From positions 1-5,626 of the forward strand of contig CATVZP010000108.1 of the NCBI GenBank assembly GCA_958348565.1: a DNA stretch of 5,626 bases. Reading direction: 5' to 3'. A program made the translations under genes and the position numbers. Below are positions 1-5,626 of this stretch, in pieces. The notes beneath the pieces are model-generated. The model was not told where the DNA came from and did no database searches. It worked only from the letters and a program-made list of their open reading frames with translations. Numbering within the stretch: position 1 is the stretch's first letter; every line of letters starts with the position of its first letter. This DNA comes from an uncultured Collinsella sp. (GTDB taxonomy: Bacteria > Actinomycetota > Coriobacteriia > Coriobacteriales > Coriobacteriaceae).

Positions 1-653
1 AGCGACGGGCCGGAAAGCTCGGCGAGCGGACCTTCCTGAAGCTCCTGCTCGGCCTCGGCCTGGTCAAACGGCAGCTTGCCGAGTTCCATGTAGCAGGCGA
101 TCGCAAAGGCGATGCCGGCGAGGATCACGGCGACCGGCGCGTCGACGGCGCCCGTCATGATGTGCTGACCCATGGTGGCGATGTCGGTGGAGCCGCACAC
201 TAGGGCGGCTGCAAACAGCGCAAGCAGCATGGACGGCTCGATGAGCACGCTCATGAGCAGCTCGCGGACGCCGCCGATACCGGCGTAGGCGTTGGACGAA
301 TCCACACCGCAGAGGGCGAAGAAGAAGCGGGCGAGCGCCAGGCTGTACATGATGGTGATGGCGTCACCAAAGACCGGGATGGGGCTTTGTGCCGTAAAGA
401 GCGGCAGGCCCATCGCGAGCATAAAGGCGACGGCGAAGAACAGCGGCGGCATAATGCGCAGCGCAAAGCTCGCGTCCTCGCTCTGGGACTCGGGGCGCGC
501 AAAGAGCTTGGCCAGGTCGCGGTAGTCCTGCATGATGCTGGGGCCGCGACGGTTGTGCATCTTGGCGCGGATCACGCGGCCGAGACCGGAGAAGAACGGC
601 GCGACGGCCATGACGACCACGCCCTGCAGAACGGCAAGTACGATGTTGTTCAT
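1..653 (-). CDS. hyfC: Hydrogenase-4 component C (HyfC/HycD family, NuoH-like membrane subunit), partial at 3' end
   Basis: Membrane anchor subunit of a formate hydrogenlyase-type [NiFe] hydrogenase, homologous to NuoH of complex I; it links the soluble hydrogenase arm to the ion-translocating membrane arm. The 217 residues visible here (start ATG 653-651) have no stop; the gene continues past the left edge. Family members are about 307-322 residues, so roughly two thirds is present. Visible signatures: R-A-K-M-H-N-R-R-G-P near residues 29-38 followed by Q-D-Y-R-D-L-A-K-L-F (42-51), and P-F-D-x-A-E-A-E-Q-E-L-Q-E-G-P-L (195-210), the acidic loop typical of HyfC/HycD. Hydrophobic spans lie roughly at 2-22, 68-90, 98-116, 133-153 and 173-190. 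The family's usual E-Y-S-G reads E-L-S-G here (212-215). The N-terminal length matches E. coli HycD better than the longer HyfC, so the Hyf versus Hyc label is not settled by this gene. The start is fixed by a strong AGGAGG seven bases upstream. It lies 12 bases after hyfB. Confidence 0.93.
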   Translation of the reverse strand, partial: MNNIVLAVLQGVVVMAVAPFFSGLGRVIRAKMHNRRGPSIMQDYRDLAKLFARPESQSEDASFALRIMPPLFFAVAFMLAMGLPLFTAQSPIPVFGDAITIMYSLALARFFFALCGVDSSNAYAGIGGVRELLMSVLIEPSMLLALFAAALVCGSTDIATMGQHIMTGAVDAPVAVILAGIAFAIACYMELGKLPFDQAEAEQELQEGPLAELSGPS

Positions 654-660
654 GCTCTCC

Positions 661-666
661 CCTCCT
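661..666 (-). promoter_or_regulatory. Shine-Dalgarno site of hyfC overlapping the hyfB stop
   Basis: The transcript reads UAAGGAGG, then seven bases, then the hyfC AUG. The perfect AGGAGG shares its first A with the hyfB UAA stop (668-666), so a ribosome ending hyfB sits on the hyfC initiation site. This decides the hyfC start at 653 and suggests coupled translation. Confidence 0.85.
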
Positions 667-2684
667 TAACCCATTTGCACGGCGAGCACGAGGAACACCA
701 CGAGTGCCGCGACGATGTAGCAGATATAGATGCTGTAGTTGCCGCCCTCGAGCTTGGTCGCGAGGTCGGCGAGCTTCTCGACACCCTTATGCGGGGCATC
801 GACGAGAACCTTGTCGGGTACGGTCTCCACAGCCTCGGCCACACCGGTGAGCTTCTGGAAGAAGTGCGCGATGGACCAGCAGACGGCCGTGCAGCGGTCA
901 CGCAGCGTGTAGAGCGGCTGCATAAACCAGGACACCTCGGAGGCAAAGGTCGTGGCCACGACGGGCATATGCTCGTTGGGAGCATAGCCGCATGCCCACG
1001 GCTGGGACTTCTGCACCTTACCGACGGTCTTGAGCTTGCGATAGCCGCAGGCAAGGCCGACGAGCACCACGAGCGCAATAGCGATCGCGGGCGTGGAGGT
1101 GGCAGCGCCGGAGTACTGGTTCATGAGCTCCATGCCCTCGGCGGCAAACACGCCACCGTACGGATGCAGCACGGACGCGGCGACTTCGATCAGCACGGGC
1201 GCGATCACGGGAGCGCCAATGCCCAGCACGACGCAGATGGCCGCGAGCAGTCCCTGCGCAAACACCATGGGGGCGGGAACCTCCTTGGCATTAGCCGCGG
1301 CCTCGGAGCGGGGCGCGGAGGCAAAGGAGACGCCATAGGCCTTGACGAAGCACGTGACAGCCAGAGCGCCGGTAATGGCAAGCGCGACGGCAGCGAACAC
1401 GGCCACAATCATGACGGCCTTGTCGCCCTGCATGGCGGCGTTAAACAGCGACTGGTAGGTAAACCACTCGGACACAAAGCCGTTGAAGGGCGGGATGGCC
1501 GAGATGGCAAGCGCGCCAATAAGGAAGCAGATGGCCGTAGCCGGCATACGACGGAACAGGCCGCCCATCTTCTCCATATTGCGCGTACCCGTGGAGTACA
1601 GCAGCGCACCGGCGCCCAAGAACAGCTCGCCCTTAAACATCGCGTGGTTAAACGTGTGATAGAGGGCGGCCATCAAAGCCAGGACGGCGATGCCGACAGA
1701 GTTGAGCGCCATGGCGGCCATGGAGGCGCCGACGCCGAGCAGAATGATGCCGATGTTCTCGACGGAGTGATAGGCTAGCAGGCGCTTGATGTCATGCTCC
1801 TGCAGGGCGAAGGCCACGCCGAGAACCGACGAGATTGCACCGAAGACCATGACCATAAGGCCCCACCAGACCTGAACGCCCGAGGCGGAGAGCAGGTCGA
1901 GGCCCACCTTGAGGATGCCGAAGATACCAATCTTGATCATGCCGCCGGACATAAGGGCCGACACGTTGGACGGCGCCTCGGGATGCGCCTTGGGCAGCCA
2001 GCCGTGCAGCGGGATGATACCGGCCTTGGCGCCAAAGCCAAAGAAGGCGAGCACGAAGCACACGGATGCGACCGCGGGGCTAAACTGCGTAGCGCGGAAA
2101 TCCGCAAAGGCAAACGAGCCACCGGCGAAGTTGGTCATGGTGAGGAAGCTCGCCATGATGAGCACAAAGCCCACGTGCGCGATCACAAAGTAGAGCCAAC
2201 CGCCATGGATGGAGTTCTCGTTCTCCTCGATCACGACCAGGAAGTACGAGGTCAGCGACATGAGCTCAAAGGCGACCAGGAACCAAAACACGTTATCGGC
2301 GGTGATGACGAGCATCATGGACGCCACGAAGGTGTTAAAGAAGAAACCGGCGCGGCCCTTTTTGCCCGGGTACTCATCAAAGTAGTTGAGACCGTAGATC
2401 GAACCGGCAAACGCGAGCACCGAGATGAGCGCCACGAACAGGCCGGACAGCTGATTGAGTAGCAGCTGGAAATGGGCAAACGGGAAGAACACGATGGTGT
2501 CGACCGACGTGACATCGCCCAGCACGGCCTGGATACCGGCCACGAACGAAAGCACCGCGGCGACGGCGCCGATAAGGCAGCCGGCGGTCTTGGCGGCGTT
2601 ATCGGCCTTGATTAGCAGAACCGAGGCGAGCGCACCGATGCACGAGACGGTAAGCGATGCGATAAACAGCGTCATGCTATCCAT
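666..2684 (-). CDS. hyfB: Hydrogenase-4 component B (HyfB), NuoL/M-like proton-antiporter membrane subunit
   Basis: Large integral membrane subunit of a formate hydrogenlyase complex, related to the Mrp/NuoL/NuoM/NuoN antiporter-type subunits of complex I. It forms the membrane arm that may couple H2 evolution to ion movement. The product is 672 residues, the length I recall for E. coli HyfB and longer than HycC (about 608). About fifteen or sixteen hydrophobic spans can be seen. Candidate ion-channel residues of the antiporter family are present: Glu140 in A-F-E-L-M-S, Lys220 in F-G-F-G-A-K-A-G, His227, Lys251, His347 and Lys351 in F-N-H-A-M-F-K-G, and Lys448 in C-F-V-K-A-Y-G. Other family motifs are H-D-I-K-R-L-L-A-Y-H-S-V-E-N (297-310), A-I-P-P-F-N-G-F-V-S-E-W (396-407) and the C-terminal W-A-C-G-Y (563-567), followed by a final membrane span (about 651-669). 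The ATG at 2684 is chosen because AAGGGAG lies eight bases upstream; the ATG at 2675 is a weaker alternative. It overlaps the end of hyfA by 8 bases, which indicates an operon. Confidence 0.95.
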   Translation of the reverse strand: MDSMTLFIASLTVSCIGALASVLLIKADNAAKTAGCLIGAVAAVLSFVAGIQAVLGDVTSVDTIVFFPFAHFQLLLNQLSGLFVALISVLAFAGSIYGLNYFDEYPGKKGRAGFFFNTFVASMMLVITADNVFWFLVAFELMSLTSYFLVVIEENENSIHGGWLYFVIAHVGFVLIMASFLTMTNFAGGSFAFADFRATQFSPAVASVCFVLAFFGFGAKAGIIPLHGWLPKAHPEAPSNVSALMSGGMIKIGIFGILKVGLDLLSASGVQVWWGLMVMVFGAISSVLGVAFALQEHDIKRLLAYHSVENIGIILLGVGASMAAMALNSVGIAVLALMAALYHTFNHAMFKGELFLGAGALLYSTGTRNMEKMGGLFRRMPATAICFLIGALAISAIPPFNGFVSEWFTYQSLFNAAMQGDKAVMIVAVFAAVALAITGALAVTCFVKAYGVSFASAPRSEAAANAKEVPAPMVFAQGLLAAICVVLGIGAPVIAPVLIEVAASVLHPYGGVFAAEGMELMNQYSGAATSTPAIAIALVVLVGLACGYRKLKTVGKVQKSQPWACGYAPNEHMPVVATTFASEVSWFMQPLYTLRDRCTAVCWSIAHFFQKLTGVAEAVETVPDKVLVDAPHKGVEKLADLATKLEGGNYSIYICYIVAALVVFLVLAVQMG

Positions 2685-3294
2685 TGTTTACGCTCCCTTC
2701 TGCTTTCTCGGACAGGCCCTGGGCCACGGCGGCAACGTCGACGACCGGACCGTTTTCGATCGAGCGCAGGCGCTTGGCCTCGTCGAGCTCGCGATCGGCC
2801 GCGCCGCCCATGACGGTCAGCGCCTTGGTGGGGCACGCCGCCACACAATGCGGGCCGTCCGGATCGAAGGCGCACAGGTCGCACTTGACAGCGCAGGTGT
2901 ACTGGCCAGGAGCCCACGTAAGCAGGCTGCTCAGGGACTTAGGATACGAAGGCGTCGGGTCGCACATGCCTGCGACGCCGGCGATAGACGTGCCATCGGG
3001 ATGGATGGCTCCGAAGGGGCACGCGATGGCGCACAGCCTGCACCCGATGCACTCCTGCTCCTTGACGTGGATGCGGTCGCCATCGTGCTCGATGGCATTC
3101 ACCGGGCAGACCTCGGCGCAGGGGGCACCCTCGCAATGGTGGCAGGCAAGGGCGGCCGAAATACCGCCGGTCTTCACGAGCGCCAGGCGCGGCATATCCT
3201 GAAGACCCTGCATCCGGTGGGCGTCGGCACAGGCGGACTGGCATGTTCCGCAGCCGATGCACCTCTCCGGGTTGATGTCGATGAAGCGGTTCAT
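2677..3294 (-). CDS. hyfA: Hydrogenase-4 component A (HyfA/HycB), polyferredoxin with four [4Fe-4S] clusters
   Basis: Electron-transfer subunit that carries electrons from formate dehydrogenase H to the hydrogenase module on the cytoplasmic side. The 205-residue product begins M-N-R-F, as in E. coli HyfA and HycB. Sixteen cysteines form four cluster motifs: C12-x2-C15-x2-C18-x3-C22; C51-x2-C54-x4-C59-x3-C63-P; C82-x2-C85-x2-C88-x3-C92-P; and C138-x2-C141-x8-C150-x3-C154-P. The stretches C-H-H-C-E-G-A-P-C and V-K-C-D-L-C closely resemble HyfA. P-R-L-A-L-V-K-T is nearer HyfA than HycB. The ATG at 3294 is preferred over the in-frame GTG at 3300: the GAAAGGAA Shine-Dalgarno (3301-3308) directly abuts that GTG but sits six bases from the ATG, and the ATG gives the family length. 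The stop TAG lies inside the start of hyfB. Other four-cluster ferredoxin subunits (HydN, DmsB-like) fit less well given the neighbours. Confidence 0.95.
   Translation of the reverse strand: MNRFIDINPERCIGCGTCQSACADAHRMQGLQDMPRLALVKTGGISAALACHHCEGAPCAEVCPVNAIEHDGDRIHVKEQECIGCRLCAIACPFGAIHPDGTSIAGVAGMCDPTPSYPKSLSSLLTWAPGQYTCAVKCDLCAFDPDGPHCVAACPTKALTVMGGAADRELDEAKRLRSIENGPVVDVAAVAQGLSEKAEGSVNNG
2693..2699 (-). promoter_or_regulatory. Shine-Dalgarno site of hyfB inside the 3' end of hyfA
   Basis: AAGGGAG on the transcript, eight bases before the hyfB AUG (2684-2682). It lies within hyfA coding sequence, and the two genes overlap by 8 bases, so hyfA and hyfB are likely translationally coupled. 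Confidence 0.75.
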
Positions 3295-3300
3295 CCCCAC

Positions 3301-3307
3301 TTCCTTT
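3301..3307 (-). promoter_or_regulatory. Shine-Dalgarno site of hyfA
   Basis: AAAGGAA on the transcript, six bases before the AUG at 3294. It follows directly after the U-rich tail of the intergenic hairpin, so formation of the hairpin or termination there would control access to this site. It argues against the adjacent GTG at 3300 as the start. Confidence 0.75.
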
Positions 3308-3308
3308 C

Positions 3309-3351
3309 AAAATAACGGGCCGGGCTCCCGAACGTACGGGACGCCCGGCCC
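3309..3351 (-). terminator. Intergenic GC-rich hairpin with U-rich tail between fdhF and hyfA (terminator or attenuator-like)
   Basis: On the minus-strand transcript, GGGCCGGGC (3351-3343) pairs perfectly with GCCCGGCCC (3325-3317). Inside it UCCCG (3341-3337) pairs with CGGGA (3330-3326), leaving one bulged G (3342) and a six-base loop. The stem is therefore about 14 base pairs, almost all G-C, and is followed by GUUAUUUU (3316-3309). This is the form of a Rho-independent terminator for transcription leaving fdhF. On the plus strand the hairpin is followed by AAAAAGCCA, so it is not a terminator in that direction. It lies 21 bases after the fdhF stop and directly before the hyfA ribosome binding site, with no room for a promoter in between. 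Either it leaks, lowering hyf relative to fdhF, or it acts as a processing or stability element. Confidence 0.7.
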
Positions 3352-3372
3352 AAAAAGCCAACGAGAACGGGA

Positions 3373-5595
3373 CTACACGATTTGATTCACGTGTGTCTCG
3401 TCGTCGAACTTGGCGGCGCCGGGCTCAACGTCCTGAGGAGCGGCGGCGTCCACCAGAGCCTGCTTGAGCTCGGTGTACTGACGCTCCACCTCGCCCTCTG
3501 CCCAAACCTGGTCGGCAATGGCGTCGACCTGGCAGGCGGAGAACTTGTCCTCGGGCGTATGCGAGACCGGGTCGACCTTGTGAATGGTCAGCTCGTTGCA
3601 CTTGCCGATCCACCACTGGTAGGTCATATAGACCGTGCCCTTGTTGATACGGTCGCTCACGTCGGCGCGGCTGTATACCTGGCCGCGGCGGCTGTGAATC
3701 GAGACGATGTCGCCGTTCTTGATGCCGCGCGCCTGGGCGTCCGCGGGATTCATGCGGACAAAGCCGGGCTCGTCGGCGAGCAGCGCCAGCGTCTTGCAGT
3801 TGCCGGTCATCGAGCGGCAGCTGTAGTGGCCGACCTCGCGGACGGTGCACAGGATGAGCGGGTACTCATCGTCGGGAAGCTCGGAGGGCGCCTCCCAGTC
3901 GTGCGCCATAAGGTTGGCGCGGCCGTCCTTGGTGGTGAACTTGCCACCAGCGAACATGTCGGGCGTACCGTGGTCGTTCACATCGGTGCTCTTGACGGGC
4001 CACTGGGCGTAGCCGCCCTCGGGAGCCATCTTCTCATAGGTCGCGCCCACAAAGTTGGGGCACAGGCTAATGCACTCGTTCCAGATCTGCTCGGTGTTGT
4101 CGTAGTGCATGGGGTAACCCATACGCGTGGACAGGTCCGCGAAGATCTCCCAGTCGTGACGGCACTCGCCCTTGGGCGGAACGGCCGCGTCAAAGTGCTG
4201 GAAGCTACGGTCGGATGCGGTAAAGACACCCTCGTGCTCGCCCCAAGAGGTGGCAGGCAGGATGACGTCGGCGAGCATGGTCGTCTGCGTCATAAAGATG
4301 TCCTGGCAAATGAACAGATCCAGCTCGGAGAGCGTCTTGCGCATGCCGGCCGAATCGGGCTCGGTCTGCACCGGGTCCTCGCCGTAGTTGTAGAAGCAGT
4401 GCACCTTGCCCTCGTCGACCAGGTGGCCCAGGTCGGTGAGCTTGTAGCCCTCCTCGAGCGGGAGCTTTTCCTCGGGCACGCCCCAAGCCTTGGCAAACTT
4501 GGCACGCACAGCCGGGTCGGTGACTTTCTGGTAGCCAGGGTACAGGTTGGGCAGCATGCCCATATCGCAGGAGCCCTGGACGTTGTTCTGACCGCGCACG
4601 GGCGCGAGGCCGGAATTGGGTTTGCCGATCTGGCCGGCAACGCAGGCGATGGAGGCGATGGTATGCACCGTCTTCAGGTTCTGCTTCTGCTGGCATACGC
4701 CCATGCCCCAGCCAATGATGGCAGAGGGCTTCGCCGTGGCGTACATCTCGGCAGCTTGGTGGATCAACGCGGGCTCGACACCCGTGATGTCCTGTACGGA
4801 TTCGGGAGTGTAGTTCTTGATGGTCTCCCACCACTCGTCAAAGCCGTTCGTGTGCTCGGCGACGAATTCCTTGTCGTAGAGGCCATCGTTGACCAAGCAG
4901 TTGGCAAAGGCGTTGAGGAACGCAACGTTGCAACCGTTCTTGATCGGAAGGTAGAGATCGGCGATACGCGCGGTTTCGATATGGCGCGGGTCGGCGACGA
5001 TGATCTTGCAACCCTTTTCTTTGGCTCGCACGATACGCCTTGCGACGATGGGGTGCGAATCGGCAGGGTTATAGCCGAAGAGGAAAATGCATCCCGCATC
5101 CTCCATACCGGGGATGGAGCATGACATGCAACCTGAACCAACCGTGTCCATCAGACCGAGGACAGTAGGGCCGTGTCAAGTACGGGCGCAGTTGTCCACG
5201 CTGTGGGTGCCGATGCACGCACGCGTAAACTTCTGCATGACGTAGTTCGCCTCATTGCCGCCGCCTCGCGAAGAGCCGGTGGTCATGACAGCGTTAGGAC
5301 CATATTCGTCAATTATGGCCTGCATCTTAGATGCGGTGAAATCCAGTGCCTCGTCCCAGCTTACGCGCTCAAGATCCGCGCCCTTGGTGCGGCGGATCAT
5401 CGGGTGCAGTACGCGGGGAGTCAAGATCTTGGTGTCGTTGATGAAGTCGTAGCCGCTCATGCCCTTAAGGCACAGCTCGCCCTGATTGGTGATGCCGTTG
5501 AGCGGTTCGGTACCCACGACCTGGCCGTTTTGGACCAGGAGGTTAAACTGGCAACCGGCGCCGCAGTACGGGCAGATCACTTTATGCTTCTCCAT
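3373..5595 (-). CDS. fdhF: Formate dehydrogenase H, selenocysteine-containing molybdopterin catalytic subunit (in-frame UGA read as Sec140)
   Basis: Oxidises formate to CO2 at a Mo/W bis-MGD centre and passes electrons via a [4Fe-4S] cluster to HyfA-type ferredoxin subunits; cytoplasmic. The product is 740 residues with Sec at position 140, encoded by UGA at 5178-5176; read as a stop, this would split the gene into 139 and 592 residues. Conserved features match E. coli FdhF (715 residues, Sec140): cluster cysteines C8, C11, C15 and C42, Lys44, T-G-S-S-R-G-G-G-N-E-A-N-Y-V-M-Q-K-F, Sec140-His141, F-G-Y-N-P-A-D-S-H-P-I-V, Arg334 in P-V-R-G-Q-N-N-V-Q-G, W-G-E-H-E-G-V-F, and a C-terminal dinucleotide-binding domain from about residue 578 (V-G-H-Y-S-C-R-S-M-T-G-N-C). 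There is no signal peptide. Differences from E. coli: extra cysteines at 156, 159 and 169, and a C-terminal tail about 21 residues longer. The start ATG follows AAGGAGG by five bases. It is first in the visible operon, upstream of hyfA. Function requires SelA/B/C/D, which are not in this window. Confidence 0.96.
5138..5178 (-). promoter_or_regulatory. Bacterial SECIS element directing Sec insertion in fdhF
   Basis: Directly after the UGA, the transcript can fold into a stem U5164-A5145, G5163-C5146, U5162-A5147, C5161-G5148, C5160-G5149, then U5159-A5151 and C5158-G5152 with U5150 bulged, closing on the loop GGUCU (5157-5153). E. coli fdhF has the same GGUCU core in its apical loop, bound by SelB. 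The spacing from UGA to this core is 18 bases here and 18 in the E. coli sequence as I recall it. The lower stem is weaker (C5168/C5169 with G5139/G5138). The hairpin lies in coding sequence, so both its protein reading and RNA structure are constrained. Confidence 0.85.
5176..5178 (-). other. Recoded UGA codon (selenocysteine 140 of FdhF)
   Basis: The bases TCA on the plus strand give UGA on the transcript. The flanking codons read C-A-R-T before and H-G-P-T-V after, the invariant context of Sec or Cys in formate dehydrogenase H. Homology to FdhF continues without a gap or frame change on both sides, so this is recoding and not a nonsense mutation. Confidence 0.95.
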
Positions 5596-5600
5596 GACAC

Positions 5601-5607
5601 CCTCCTT
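5601..5607 (-). promoter_or_regulatory. Shine-Dalgarno site of fdhF
   Basis: AAGGAGG on the transcript, five bases before the fdhF AUG at 5595-5593. Only 31 bases upstream of the gene are present; I see no -10/-35 or -24/-12 promoter in them, so the promoter or an upstream operon gene lies outside the window. Confidence 0.8.
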
Positions 5608-5626
5608 CCTTTCTCTGCTACCGAAT

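Noticed and set aside
387..1778. 463-codon open frame on the plus strand opposite hyfB and hyfC
   Set aside because: It is in the complementary codon frame of both hyfB and hyfC (which share a frame) and crosses their junction. The His/Gly/Asp/Arg-rich composition is typical of the antisense of GC-rich membrane-protein genes.
2455..3315. 286-codon plus-strand open frame opposite hyfA
   Set aside because: Shadow in the complementary frame of hyfA, running out of frame into hyfB; no family resemblance, while the opposite strand carries sixteen correctly spaced cluster cysteines.
3382..5124. 580-codon open frame on the plus strand opposite fdhF
   Set aside because: It runs in the exact complementary codon frame of fdhF, so it is open only because fdhF avoids TTA, CTA and TCA codons there. 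It ends at the complement of a Ser TCA codon. The product has no recognisable domain, whereas the minus-strand protein matches FdhF throughout.
5176..5178. Nonsense mutation making fdhF a pseudogene
   Set aside because: The stop is UGA, exactly at the Sec position, with a SECIS-like hairpin at the canonical spacing, and the downstream frame is intact to the C-terminus.
5596..5626. Promoter, including a sigma-54 (-24/-12) type as for E. coli fdhF, upstream of fdhF
   Set aside because: Only a purine-rich Shine-Dalgarno leader is visible; there is no TGGC-N8-TGC or recognisable -10 element in the 31 bases available.
1..5626. CRISPR arrays, tRNA or rRNA genes, insertion sequences or attachment sites
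   Set aside because: The window is filled by four coding regions with only short gaps (12 and 78 bases, plus a 31-base leader). No direct-repeat array, tRNA cloverleaf or terminal inverted repeats were seen.

Overview
The window reads as one minus-strand operon segment encoding a selenocysteine formate dehydrogenase followed by the first subunits of a membrane-bound, Hyf/Hyc-type formate hydrogenlyase. In transcription order (right to left) the genes are fdhF (5595 to 3373), hyfA (3294 to 2677), hyfB (2684 to 666) and a hyfC that runs off the left edge (653 to <1). No gene on the plus strand is supported. The DNA is GC-rich. The layout and protein flavour suggest an anaerobic high-GC gut bacterium, most likely a coriobacterial actinobacterium such as Collinsella. 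That placement is an inference from general resemblance, not something the sequence proves.

Right part (3373-5626): formate dehydrogenase H catalytic subunit. The reading frame is interrupted once, by an in-frame UGA at 5178-5176 inside C-A-R-T-UGA-H-G-P. This is the classic selenocysteine position (residue 140, the same number as in E. coli FdhF). A bacterial SECIS-like hairpin follows it immediately, with a GGUCU apical loop. A naive ORF caller splits this gene into 139 and 592 residues; it should be read as one protein of 740 residues.

Middle (3295-3372): a 78-base intergenic gap holding a very GC-rich hairpin followed by UUAUUUU on the transcript. It looks like an intrinsic (perhaps leaky) terminator or an mRNA-processing hairpin placed just before the hyfA ribosome binding site.

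Left part (1-3294): hyfA (four [4Fe-4S] clusters, electron carrier), hyfB (a large NuoL/M-like antiporter-type membrane subunit) and hyfC (a NuoH-like membrane anchor, partial). They are tightly packed: hyfA and hyfB overlap by 8 bases, and hyfB and hyfC are 12 bases apart with a shared stop/Shine-Dalgarno. Together the proteins would oxidise formate to CO2 at the Mo/Se centre of FdhF, pass electrons through HyfA to a [NiFe] hydrogenase module encoded beyond the left edge, and evolve H2 at a membrane arm (HyfB/HyfC) that may pump ions. The system is known in type. The noteworthy points are the Sec recoding, the linkage of fdhF to hyf, the intergenic hairpin and a cluster of extra cysteines close to the Sec site.
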